DNA of 59,791 nucleotides from Streptomyces populi. Lineage in GTDB: Bacteria > Actinomycetota > Actinomycetes > Streptomycetales > Streptomycetaceae. The stretch lies in assembly GCF_002911015.1 (NCBI RefSeq), contig NZ_KZ626889.1, positions 1 through 59,791 on the forward strand, in the 5' to 3' direction. The translations under genes were made by a program, and so were the position numbers. Positions 17,728 to 25,662 of the stretch are shown in pieces. Under the pieces are notes generated by a model, which searched no databases, was not told the origin of the DNA, and saw only the letters and a list, made by a program, of their open reading frames with translations. Each line of letters opens with the position of its first letter. Position 1 is the stretch's first letter.

Positions 17728-18762
17728 GTGGAGCCAGGGGCGGCAGTTGCCCGGTGGATGCGGTGCCGGACCGGGGCGTGGGCTGAGGGCGAGGGCGAGG
17801 GCGAGGGCGAGGGCGGGAGGCGGGACCTGTGGTCCGGGCAGGTCTGGGGGCGGGGGCGGGTGCCCGCTGTGCTCGCGGTGCCGGCGGCCGGACTGATGGT
17901 CTTCCACCGGGCGGTGCCCAACTCCGTGGGGCACCTGGGCAGTCTGCTGGAGGCTTTCCTTCCGTGGCTGGGCCTGGTGGTCGTGGTGCTGTTCGTCGTG
18001 GCCGTGCTGCGCCGCTCGGCGGTCGCGCTGGTGGTGCTGCTGCTGCCGGTGGCGGCTTGGACCTCTCTCTTCGGGGGGCTGCTCGAGGCGGAGCACGGCT
18101 CGCACGACCTGGTGGTGGTGCAGCACAACGTCAGCGACGAGAACACCGATCCGGTGGGTACGGCCCGTGTTCTGGCCGGTGCCGGACCTGACCTGATCGC
18201 GCTGGAGGAGCTTGTGCCTCCGGCGTCGGCGGTGTACGCGCAGGCTCTCGGCCCGGACTATCCGTACCACGTGGTCCGGGGCACCGTCGGGCTGTGGTCG
18301 AAGCATCCGCTGAGCGGTGCCCGGCAGGTGGACATAAGACCTCGGCAGATCACGGAGAGCTGGAGTCGTGCGCTGCGCGCGGTCGTTCACACACCCCGGG
18401 GTGATGTCGCGGTGTACGTCGCGCACCTGCCCTCGGTCCGTTTCCGGGCGAGCGGTTTCGCCTCCTCGTGGCGGGACGAGAGCGCCGGACTGTTGGGCGA
18501 GGCCGTCGCCGTGGAGAAACTGAAGAAGGTCCTGCTGCTCGGCGATCTCAACGGTACCGTCGACGACCGCGGGCTGACCCCGCTGACCTCCCGGATGAAC
18601 ACGGCCGAGCGGGGCTTCGCCTTCAGCTTCCCCGCGGCCTTCCCCGTGGCCCGGATCGACCAGGTCATGGCCCGCTCGGCGACCGTCGGTCACATCCGTA
18701 CCCTGCCGGCCACCGGCAGTGACCACCTGCCGGTGGCCGCCCGGATCACCGGTGTCTTCTGA
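17728..18762 (+). CDS. Membrane-anchored endonuclease/exonuclease/phosphatase (EEP) family protein
   Basis: This is a 344-aa protein with an N-terminal cytosolic tail containing an EGEGEGEGEG run, two or three membrane helices (VPAVLAVPAAGLMVF, LGLVVVVLFVVAVL, VALVVLLLPVAAW) and a C-terminal EEP (DNase I-like) domain outside. The catalytic features are VVVQHNVSDEN, ALEELVP (Glu), LLLGDLNGTVDD (Asp/Asn) and GSDHLPV (Asp-His). GTG 17728 follows GAGGGGAGG at a good distance. Substrate (nucleic acid, phospholipid or other phosphoester) unknown. Confidence 0.85.
   Translation: MEPGAAVARWMRCRTGAWAEGEGEGEGEGGRRDLWSGQVWGRGRVPAVLAVPAAGLMVFHRAVPNSVGHLGSLLEAFLPWLGLVVVVLFVVAVLRRSAVALVVLLLPVAAWTSLFGGLLEAEHGSHDLVVVQHNVSDENTDPVGTARVLAGAGPDLIALEELVPPASAVYAQALGPDYPYHVVRGTVGLWSKHPLSGARQVDIRPRQITESWSRALRAVVHTPRGDVAVYVAHLPSVRFRASGFASSWRDESAGLLGEAVAVEKLKKVLLLGDLNGTVDDRGLTPLTSRMNTAERGFAFSFPAAFPVARIDQVMARSATVGHIRTLPATGSDHLPVAARITGVF
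17785..17814 (+). repeat. Five tandem GAGGGC hexamers inside the EEP gene
   Basis: Five exact copies of GAGGGC encode the Glu-Gly run near the N-terminus of the EEP protein. Copy changes would stay in frame, so they would only change the length of the acidic tail. Confidence 0.9.
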
Positions 18763-18876
18763 AGACGTCCCGGCCCTCGGGACGGGGTGAGGATGCGCCG
18801 GTGCGGCGTCCGTCCGTTTCGGCCTCGGTCCCCGAGCCGGAGCGCATCGCCGTGCGGTCGCGGCAGGAGACGCGGA

Positions 18877-18931
18877 CGACCGAAGCCGCCCGGGGCGATC
18901 CGTAACGGATCGCCCCGGGCGGCTTCGGTCG
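18877..18931. terminator. 26-bp perfect hairpin, bidirectional terminator
   Basis: The left arm 18877-18902 (CGACCGAAGCC...GGGGCGATCCG) is exactly complementary to 18906-18931, with only TAA in the loop. It lies between the ends of the convergent EEP and MFS genes, ten bases from the MFS stop, and needs no T-run in this GC-rich background. Confidence 0.9.
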
Positions 18932-18940
18932 TGGAGCGGA

Positions 18941-20548
18941 TCAGCCGACGGCAGCGGTCGAGGTGTCCTGAGCGGCGTCCTCGGGGGCCGTCTCGGGCTT
19001 GGCGGCGGAGTCGAAGCCGCGCAGCGGGACGTGGCGGATGAAGACGGCGACCAGCAGTCCGACGGCGGCCACGGCCGCGCCCCAGGCGAAGACCTGGACG
19101 ACGCCGTCGGTGACGGCCTGCTGGAACACCTGCTGCGCCTTCTCCGGCAGGCTCTTGAGGGCCTGCGGCGTCATCTGGGCCACCTCGAACCGGCCGCCGT
19201 CCGCCCCGGCCGCCGTACCCATGCGGGAGGTGACGGTGTCGGTGAGGGTGGTGGCGTAGACCGAGCCCAGCAGGGAGACACCGACCGAGCCGCCCATGTT
19301 GCGCAGGAAGGTCGCGGCGCCGGTGGCGGCGCCCATGTTGCGCAGCGGCGCGTTGTTCTGGGCGATGAGCATGGTGCTCTGCATCAGGCAGCCCATGCCC
19401 GCGCCGAGCACCACCATGTACAGCGATGTGGTGGTGCGGGTGGTGTCGACGTCCATGGTGGCGAACAGCGCCAGGCCGGCGGCCATCAGGATCGTGCCGG
19501 CGATGGGCAGGGCGCGGTAGCGGCCGGTGCGGCTGATCAGGGCGCCGCCCGCCATCGAGACGACCATCGACGAGAGCATCATCGGCATCAGCAGCAGGCC
19601 GCTGTTGGTCGCGGAGGAGCCCTGGACGAACTGCTGGAACTGCGGCAGGAAGGTCACCCCGCCGAACATGGCGAAGCCGACGATGAAGCTGAGGGCACCG
19701 GAGAGCGAGAAGTTGCGGTTGGCGAAGACGGACAGCGGCATGATCGGTTCGGCGGCGCGGCGCTCGACGATCACGAAGGCGACGAAGGCGAGCACGGTCG
19801 CCACGGCCAGGCCGATGATGGTGACCGAGTTCCAGTCGTACTCGTTGCCGCCCCAGCTGGTGATCAGGACGAGGGTGGTGATCCAGGTGGTGAGCAGGGC
19901 CGCGCCGGTCCAGTCGATACGGGCCTTGCCGGTGCCGCGGGACAGCTTGGCCAGCGTGAACCAGCACACCAGCAGGGCGGCGACGCCCAGCGGCAGGTTG
20001 ACGTAGAAGGCCCAGCGCCAGGTGAGGTGGTCGGTGATGAAGCCGCCGGCCAGCGGGCCGCCGATCATGGCGACCGGCATGACGGCCATCAGCACGCCCT
20101 GGTACTTGCCCCGCTCCCGCGGCGGCACGATCTCGGCCATGACCGCCATCACGCCGACCATCAGGCCGCCGGCGCCGAGGCCCTGGAGGGCACGGAAGCC
20201 GATCAGCTCGCCCATGTTCTGCGACATGCCGCAGAGCACCGAGCCGATGAGGAAGATGACGATGGAGGAGAGGAAGGTCATCCGGCGGCCGAGGAGGTCG
20301 CCGAGCTTGCCCCATATGGGCGTGGCGGCGGTCGACGCCAGGATGTAGCCCGTGGTCACCCAGGCGAGGTGGTTGAGCCCGCCCAGGTCACCCACGATGG
20401 TGGGCAGCGCCGGGGCGACGATCATGTTGTCGAGCATGGCCAGCAGCATCGCGATGACCAGGCCGCCCATGGTCATCATGATCTCGCGGTGGGTGAACCC
20501 CGGTGGTGCCTCCGCTTCCGGGGCGGGCTTCGCTGCTGTCGACTCCAT
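18941..20548 (-). CDS. DHA2-family MFS drug efflux transporter (EmrB/QacA type)
   Basis: This is a 535-aa, 14-helix proton-driven exporter. Motif A is GKLGDLLGRRMTFLSS, motif C-like GGPLAGGFITDHLTWRWAFY is present, and DNMIVAPALPTIVGDL in helix 1 is diagnostic of DHA2 pumps. The C-terminus is a short cytosolic Ala/Asp tail. ATG 20548 has GAGAGG upstream. A 39-bp partial palindrome lies about 170 bp upstream without a neighbouring TetR gene. Likely exports hydrophobic drugs or a metabolite; which one cannot be told. Confidence 0.92.
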   Translation of the reverse strand: MESTAAKPAPEAEAPPGFTHREIMMTMGGLVIAMLLAMLDNMIVAPALPTIVGDLGGLNHLAWVTTGYILASTAATPIWGKLGDLLGRRMTFLSSIVIFLIGSVLCGMSQNMGELIGFRALQGLGAGGLMVGVMAVMAEIVPPRERGKYQGVLMAVMPVAMIGGPLAGGFITDHLTWRWAFYVNLPLGVAALLVCWFTLAKLSRGTGKARIDWTGAALLTTWITTLVLITSWGGNEYDWNSVTIIGLAVATVLAFVAFVIVERRAAEPIMPLSVFANRNFSLSGALSFIVGFAMFGGVTFLPQFQQFVQGSSATNSGLLLMPMMLSSMVVSMAGGALISRTGRYRALPIAGTILMAAGLALFATMDVDTTRTTTSLYMVVLGAGMGCLMQSTMLIAQNNAPLRNMGAATGAATFLRNMGGSVGVSLLGSVYATTLTDTVTSRMGTAAGADGGRFEVAQMTPQALKSLPEKAQQVFQQAVTDGVVQVFAWGAAVAAVGLLVAVFIRHVPLRGFDSAAKPETAPEDAAQDTSTAAVG

Positions 20549-20967
20549 GGCACTGCCTCTCTTCGAACGGTCACTGCAACAGCTGGGAGCAGCCCACACC
20601 GACGCGCTCCCGCCGTCCGCAAGGCATGCGGGCGTCGGGAGCGCGGAGAATGAGGGGATCCTGCCCCAGGCGCGGCTCGTACACAGCGAGCCGAAGCGGA
20701 GTTCGATGCACGCTCCACTTACCTGTCGTCAAGTAAATTACTTGCCGGACGGTAAGCTTGCAAGCCACATTCGGGAGCGGGAGAGAGCGGACGCCGAGGG
20801 CAGCGGGCGGAGGGCGTCGGCGCGGCGGTGGTGCCAGGGCCGAGATCCGTCGAACCGGGTGCCGCCGTCGGCGGGGAGCGTCGTCCGGGTGATGAATCCG
20901 TTGCGCCGTGGACACGGGCCGCGACGGCCGCCGTGCCTCGTCCTCGACGGGAACCCGGTACGACGCG
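20549..20967. other. 419-bp spacer between MFS and amidase genes
   Basis: Apart from the palindrome at 20718-20756 I see no coding sequence with normal codon bias here. A TetR gene, usually found next to such pumps, is absent. Confidence 0.6.
20718..20756. promoter_or_regulatory. 39-bp partial palindrome upstream of the efflux gene
   Basis: CTTACCTGTCGTCAAGTAA (20718-20736) and, after one base, TTACTTGCCGGACGGTAAG (20738-20756) form two arms matching at 14 of 19 positions. The AT-rich centre and nested TTACTTG/CAAGTAA arms look like a TetR operator overlapping the MFS promoter. Confidence 0.7.
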
Positions 20968-22419
20968 TCACTTCGGTGCCTGGAAGCCGCCGATCCGCTG
21001 TTCGAGCAGGTCGGCCAGCCGCAGTGTGGTGCGGTCCTCGAACGTCGGACCGATGAGCTGCACTCCCACCGGCAGGCCCTCGGAGGACCGGCCCGCGGGT
21101 ATCGCGGTGGAGGGCAGGCCGGGCATGGTGGCCAGGCCGGCCCAGACGAGCTGGTCGAGGTACGGGTACTCGACGCCGTCGATGTCGATCCGGCGTTCCA
21201 GCAGATCGGGGTTGTGGTCGTGCGGGAACGCGGGAGTCGGTGTGATCGGGCACACCACGGCGTCGAACTCGGCGAAGAGCTGCCGCCAGCGGTGACGGTG
21301 GAGCTCGCGACGGTCGTTCGCCCGGGTCCAGTCGCGGTGGCTGAACACCATCCCGCGCAGCCGCGCCGCGCCGAGACTCCGGTCGTCCGCGCTCAGTCCG
21401 GCTGCGCGGGTCCGCAGCTGTTCGTACGCGTCGGCGGGAAAACGCGCGACGGAGCCCGAGAACAGCAACTGCGTGTAGATCGTCGCGGCTTCGGCCAGGT
21501 CGGGCAGCAGCGGACTGTGCCGTTCGACGTGGGCGCCGCCGTCGACGAGGGCGTCGGCCACCCGGTTCACGCCGGCCCGCACGGCGGACCCGGTCGGAAT
21601 GAACGGATGCTCGTCGAGGACCAGGACCCGGAAGTCGCTCAGCCGCTGGTGGCGTGCGGGCGGCAGGGCCAAGTCGTGCGCCACGCCGAGCGTCAGCGGG
21701 TCCGGCCCGGCCATGACGTCGAGCAGGAGCGCGAGGTCGCGGGCGGTGCGCGCCATCGGGCCGACGACGGCGAGATCGAAGTCGACCGGCAATGCCTGCA
21801 TGGTCGGCGGGACCATGCCGCGGTTCGCCGCCAGCCCGAGTGTCGGCTTGTGCGCGTAGACACCGCAGAAATGCGCGGGGGCACGCAGCGAACCGCCGAT
21901 GTCGGAGCCGATGGACAACGCGCCGAATCCAGCCGCCAGGGCCGCCGCTGATCCTCCGGAGGACCCGCCCGGCGTACGGCCGTGATCCCAAGGGTTGTTG
22001 GTGGTGCCGTAGATCTCGTTGAAGCTCTGCAGATCGTGCAGCCCCAACGGCACATTGGTCTTACCGAGCACGACCGCGCCGGCGGCTTTGAGCCGCGACA
22101 CCTGTACCGCATCCTCGGCCGGTACGAAGTCCCGGTACTGCGGCATGCCCCAGGTCGTCGGCATCCCGGCCATGTTGTAGGACTCCTTGACCGTCACCGG
22201 AATGCCCAGAAGCGGCCGATCCTCGCCCCGGCCGAATTCCTGGTCGGCATGACGCGCAGCCGCCCGGGCGCGATCGAAGTCAGGGACGCAGATCGCGTTG
22301 ACCACCCCCTCGTCCCGCTCGATCCCGGCGATCGCCGCCTCGGTCAATTCCACCGAGGACACCTCACCGGCGCGCAATGCGGTCGCTAATTCTCCGGCCG
22401 ACCGAAAATTCCAATCCAT
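20968..22419 (-). CDS. Amidase signature family hydrolase
   Basis: This is a 483-aa amidase. The triad is visible as Lys in PVTVKESYN, cis-Ser in TPGGSSGGSAAALAAGFGAL and nucleophile Ser in GSDIGGSLRAPAHFCG. The N-terminus (MDWNFRSAGELATALRAGEV) and C-terminus (LPVGVQLIGPTFEDRTTLRL) match the family and the length is normal. It is only distantly similar to the amidase at 5813-7255. It could act on a small amide or on a peptide amide; no context decides this. Confidence 0.9.
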   Translation of the reverse strand: MDWNFRSAGELATALRAGEVSSVELTEAAIAGIERDEGVVNAICVPDFDRARAAARHADQEFGRGEDRPLLGIPVTVKESYNMAGMPTTWGMPQYRDFVPAEDAVQVSRLKAAGAVVLGKTNVPLGLHDLQSFNEIYGTTNNPWDHGRTPGGSSGGSAAALAAGFGALSIGSDIGGSLRAPAHFCGVYAHKPTLGLAANRGMVPPTMQALPVDFDLAVVGPMARTARDLALLLDVMAGPDPLTLGVAHDLALPPARHQRLSDFRVLVLDEHPFIPTGSAVRAGVNRVADALVDGGAHVERHSPLLPDLAEAATIYTQLLFSGSVARFPADAYEQLRTRAAGLSADDRSLGAARLRGMVFSHRDWTRANDRRELHRHRWRQLFAEFDAVVCPITPTPAFPHDHNPDLLERRIDIDGVEYPYLDQLVWAGLATMPGLPSTAIPAGRSSEGLPVGVQLIGPTFEDRTTLRLADLLEQRIGGFQAPK

Positions 22420-22590
22420 GAATCTGACGCTAACGGACCGCCGTCGGAGCCATAAAATTCTGCTTTCCGCAACGGAAAAGTCTGCGAACTCTCGCCCGGC
22501 GGCGTGCTCGAGGGTGAAGGCGAGGAGGGGGAGCGGGGTGTCGTCTGTGCGTCAGGAGATGACGCCGGATCAGCCGGATCAGCCGCACGC

Positions 22591-23097
22591 TCAAGGAGCC
22601 GTCCGGCCGGACCCCGGGCTGAGTCCAGCGTGGCTCTCGCTCGCCCAGGCTTCGCCGGCGAGGCCGTCCACGAGGTCGGTGCGCCAAGCCCGCCGCCACC
22701 ACGGCAGAAGCTGGACGACGCCGAACGCCGCCTCGACGACGAAGAAGAGCCACAGCAGCCGCGTGGCACCGTGGGTCAGCGCGTACGCCTGCCAGGTGGC
22801 GAACAGCGTGCGCGCGACACCGTCGAGCAGTCCGTGCACCGGCAGCGGCCTGACGATCCGCAGGAGTGCCCAGACGACCACGACCGAGCCCATCAGATTC
22901 GCGTACAGGGTCTGCATCGGGTCGAGGGCGGGCAGAACGCCCAGCCCGAACGTGTCACCCAGTGACGACAGCACGTCGTGCAGCAGCGCGTAGGTCCACG
23001 GCGTGGCGAATCCCGCCGTGACGACGAGGTCGTACCACGCGCTCACGCGGACGAGTCGAAGATAGGCGCGGCGGGAGGGGGCGAAAGGACGGATCAC
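22591..23097 (-). CDS. Small membrane protein, MerR-linked
   Basis: This is a 168-aa protein with about four hydrophobic segments (YDLVVTAGFATPWTYALL, NLMGSVVVVWALLRIV, LFATWQAYALTHG, RLLWLFFVVEAAFGVVQLL). I do not recognise the family with certainty. It is divergent from a MerR regulator, and its promoter region carries an inverted repeat in a long spacer typical of MerR activation. The C-terminal 30 residues are polar and may be disordered. Confidence 0.7.
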   Translation of the reverse strand: MIRPFAPSRRAYLRLVRVSAWYDLVVTAGFATPWTYALLHDVLSSLGDTFGLGVLPALDPMQTLYANLMGSVVVVWALLRIVRPLPVHGLLDGVARTLFATWQAYALTHGATRLLWLFFVVEAAFGVVQLLPWWRRAWRTDLVDGLAGEAWASESHAGLSPGSGRTAP

Positions 23098-23133
23098 ACG
23101 AGGCTCCTGCTGGTCTCACGGCAGCGACGCCTC

Positions 23134-23165
23134 ACGGTAGACAGTGGAGTACTGTCCAAGGTCAA
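23134..23165 (-). promoter_or_regulatory. MerR-type promoter with inverted repeat in a long spacer
   Basis: On the minus strand TTGACC (23165-23160) and TACCGT (23139-23134) are separated by about 19-20 bp instead of 17. GACAGT-GGAGT-ACTGTC (23140-23156) sits in the spacer. This is the classic architecture that MerR proteins untwist, here driving the membrane protein gene. Confidence 0.7.
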
Positions 23166-23186
23166 GTCGCAGTCCGGTGGAGGGTC

Positions 23187-23552
23187 ATGCGTATCGGGGA
23201 GCTGGCCGCGCAAGCGGGTACGACCAAGGACACCATTCGCTTCTACGAGAAGATCGGCCTCGTCACCGGCCGGCGGCTGGCCAACGGCTATCGCGACTTC
23301 TCGCCGGAGACGGTCGGCTGGCTGCAGTACGTCCGCACCGCGCAAGCGCTCGGCTTCTCGCTGGCCGAGATCGCACGGCACGGCGAGGAACTGCGTGACG
23401 CGCCGGACGACGCCGAGGCGCTGTCCGCACTGTTGAAGGAGAAGATCGCGGTCATCGACGCGCGCATGGCCGAGCTCGCCGCCCTGCGGGCCGACCTCGA
23501 AGAGCGCGTCGGCACCGGCTGCCCGCTGCGGCCGGCCGGCCGGGCCGGCTGA
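23187..23552 (+). CDS. MerR-family transcriptional regulator
   Basis: This is a 121-aa regulator. The N-terminal winged helix is textbook (MRIGELAAQAGTTKDTIRFY, then EKIGLVTGRRLANGYRDFS) and is followed by the coiled-coil dimer helix (LKEKIAVIDARMAELAALRA). The C-terminus has one Cys in RVGTGCPLRP, placed as in metal- or redox-sensing short MerR proteins, but with a single Cys the ligand is open. GGAGGG precedes ATG 23187. It faces the membrane protein gene across the long-spacer promoter. Confidence 0.9.
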   Translation: MRIGELAAQAGTTKDTIRFYEKIGLVTGRRLANGYRDFSPETVGWLQYVRTAQALGFSLAEIARHGEELRDAPDDAEALSALLKEKIAVIDARMAELAALRADLEERVGTGCPLRPAGRAG

Positions 23553-23703
23553 GTACCGGGCCCGGCCCGGGACGGGGTCTTCACCGGCACGCGGGCGAGT
23601 CGGACACCCAGGACGCAGGGTGCGCCTCGGCCGACGTGAGCAGGCGGAGGGGAACGCCGCCGTCCGCCTGGCGACCTGGACCCGCCGCCTATCGGCTCAG
23701 GGC

Positions 23704-24102
23704 TCAGGACGCGACGGCGTAGATCGCCAGCCCCAGGCAGAGGAGAAGCCAGACCAGGGCGACCGCGCAGGTGAGCCGGAACCGGAATCTGCCCCAGTAC
23801 TCCGCCCGTCGGCCGTCGGGGGTGTCGGTGCGCCAGACCGACGGGATGTCGACGCGGCCTTCGGTGATGGCCGTCGCGGCCCGCCGCGCATCCCCGGGGT
23901 GATAGTGGTAGTAGGTCGGCGCCGCCCCGTACGTGCCCCGGCTCTCCCCGCCGAACCGGCGGACGCGGACCTCCGCACGACCGGCGGCGCCCGGCAGCCA
24001 CTCCTCACGCACCGGCCACAGCTCGGCGACCTCACGACTGTTCAGCCAGGGTTCCTCCTCGCGCGCGGGCTCGAGTGCTCCCGGATCCGGCGTTCGCGGC
24101 AT
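23704..24102 (-). CDS. Hypothetical protein with C-terminal membrane helix
   Basis: This is a 132-aa protein. A soluble N-terminal part (PWLNSREVAELWPVREEWLP, then TYGAAPTYYHYHPGD) is followed by a single C-terminal membrane helix (FRLTCAVALVWLLLCLGLAI). GGGGAAG lies directly before ATG 24102, which favours this start over the long upstream extension. Tail-anchored topology is inferred. The family is not recognised. Confidence 0.6.
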   Translation of the reverse strand: MPRTPDPGALEPAREEEPWLNSREVAELWPVREEWLPGAAGRAEVRVRRFGGESRGTYGAAPTYYHYHPGDARRAATAITEGRVDIPSVWRTDTPDGRRAEYWGRFRFRLTCAVALVWLLLCLGLAIYAVAS

Positions 24103-24310
24103 GCTTCCCCCTCGATGCAGCAAGTCCCCAGTACACACCCGCCGCCCCGCACGCCGACAGGGTGCCTGAGGCGCCGCCCCGCGCGATCGACGCGACCTTG
24201 CCGGGCCGTCGGACGGCGCCCGACGCCGACACCGCGCACGACAGGCCACCCACCGGCACACGAGTGACCGGAGGGAAGCAGTGTCCATGGCGGGAGCCGT
24301 CCTGCCCGGG

Positions 24311-24790
24311 TCAGGGTGAGGTTCCGACGCTGCTGACCCAGACGTGGAGGGGCGTGGTCTCCGGTGCGGCCCCGGGCTGTTCCGAGTGGTTCCGTACGTC
24401 GTCCAGTTCCGGCCAGGTGACGACGCCCGGCTCGCTGTCGGTCAGGAACTCCTCGATGACCGGAGCGAGATCGTCGGAGGCCGCGTAGACGGCGCTGAAC
24501 GGCAACGCTTCCACCGGCAGGGAACTCGTCGAGCACCGGAGCTGTCCGGTCTGTTCGTCGTGCCACACGTAGAACGTCGCCGTCTCGGGAGAGCCCAGTT
24601 CTCGAATGCGTTCCCGGATGGCGGCAGCGGTTTGCTCGAAGGCCGACACCACCTCGGGGACGGACAGCGAACGCCTGTCCTCGGCCCCCGCGCTCAGCGA
24701 CCAGGTGTTGACCTCCGCCTCCGCGCGCGGGTCGTCCGGCTCCAGCACCAAGGGCTCGTCCGCCACCTCGGCGATCCATGTCAGCAGCAT
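24311..24790 (-). CDS. Hypothetical protein, 159 aa
   Basis: This soluble acidic protein begins MLLTWIAEVADEPLVLEPDD and contains FYVWHDEQTGQLRCSTSS and FSAVYAASDDLAPVIEEFL. Codon bias is normal and homologous-looking texture runs through the whole length. AGGGA lies 11-15 bases before ATG 24790. I do not recognise the family; the fold pattern is compatible with small immunity-like proteins of Streptomyces, but that is a guess. Confidence 0.55.
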   Translation of the reverse strand: MLLTWIAEVADEPLVLEPDDPRAEAEVNTWSLSAGAEDRRSLSVPEVVSAFEQTAAAIRERIRELGSPETATFYVWHDEQTGQLRCSTSSLPVEALPFSAVYAASDDLAPVIEEFLTDSEPGVVTWPELDDVRNHSEQPGAAPETTPLHVWVSSVGTSP

Positions 24791-24908
24791 CACCGCAGTA
24801 TCCCTGTACGTCGGCCGACAGCGGACCAGAAGCGGCCCGACCGCCGTCCTGAGCGGAGGCCACGCGAATTCACGTGCAAACCGCGGCCGGGTCCGCGACC
24901 ATTGGCCG

Positions 24909-25139
24909 ATGACCATGGAACCGGCCCTTCTCGGTTTGAGTGTCGTGTGCCCACCGCCCGAGGAGGGCGGCGTGGAGGTCCGCCCGATCGTCGATGGCCG
25001 GGATCTTCTGGCCGACGTGTTCCCCGGTGGCGGGGGAGGCCCCTCGTACAAGGGAGCAGCGCCCCGGTACCTGTTGGGCCCGGACGGGCCGCTGCATGCC
25101 ATTGCGACGCCCCACGATGTCCGCTCCACGTCGTCCTGA
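24909..25139 (+). pseudogene. N-terminal remnant of a small Streptomyces hypothetical
   Basis: Residues PALLGLSVVCPPPEEGGVEV and LLGPDGPLHA resemble the start of a small Streptomyces family whose members I recall as about 140 aa. Here the similarity ends at 76 residues with a TGA in an unrelated tail (DVRSTSS). The next frame starts at the overlapping ATG (TGATG). A deletion has probably joined two unrelated gene ends. Confidence 0.45.
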
Positions 25140-25354
25140 TGCACCCCCGCGACTGGGCCGATGCGGATCAGCCCTGGCTCCAGTTCGGGATGATCCTCCC
25201 GATCTCCGCGGACGATCCGTCGGACCAGGCCGAATACCTCGAAGCGCGGCTGACCGCGGGCGATCCCCGTGCCGCCGCCGAGGTCTGGGGAGGTTCGCAC
25301 GATGCCGAGCAACTGGGCTACCCGTGGCCGCCGGTCGACCCGCTGCCCATGTGA
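25139..25354 (+). pseudogene. C-terminal remnant of another small gene
   Basis: The frame gives MHPRDWADADQPWLQFGMIL and later GYPWPPVDPLP, 71 aa that read like the tail of a longer protein. The in-frame open region upstream has no normal codon bias. The ATG overlaps the previous TGA, so translation would be possible, but the length and lack of an N-terminal domain suggest a fragment. Confidence 0.4.
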
Positions 25355-25545
25355 ACGGTCGGAAGAGGTGACGTCGGGCCTCTGCTGCCCTCGGGTACCC
25401 ACTCGCAACCGCCGTCTCCATGGGGAAACGTGACCGTACGGGTGGGGAACGATTCCAGCCGCACGTCGGTGTCGTCCACGCGTTCGTGCGACGCGGAGCG
25501 GTCGATCCCGAATCCCTCACGCACCGGGTCGGCGGCCTGGGGCAT
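25318..25545 (-). CDS. Possible small hypothetical, 75 aa
   Basis: Between ATG 25545 and the stop at 25318 the third-position G/C content is high and the sequence (EGFGIDRSASHERVDDTDVR, then TFPHGDGGCEWVPEG) does not look like an antisense shadow, because no real gene lies on the other strand over most of it. A weak GGACAG precedes the ATG. It may be the end of a lost gene. Evidence is thin. Confidence 0.25.
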   Translation of the reverse strand: MPQAADPVREGFGIDRSASHERVDDTDVRLESFPTRTVTFPHGDGGCEWVPEGSRGPTSPLPTVHMGSGSTGGHG

Positions 25546-25662
25546 CTGCTGTCCGTGACGTGGTCACGGCCGGATGGTCGACCGCAACCATGGACGGCTG
25601 TGCGGCGTGTGATCCGGTGGGGCGGCTTTCGTCTGTTTCCGACCGGAAGGTGGGGGAGTTCG
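25355..25662. other. 308-bp spacer with only a doubtful small frame
   Basis: Besides the possible minus-strand frame ending at 25318 nothing convincing is seen. The open frame reading into the next gene lacks a ribosome site until GGGGGAG before 25663. Confidence 0.5.

Noticed and set aside
19031..20653. A 540-codon plus-strand open frame
   Set aside because: Complementary to the MFS transporter gene, whose motifs are clear; composition (Asp/Gly/His/Arg) is typical of antisense frames.
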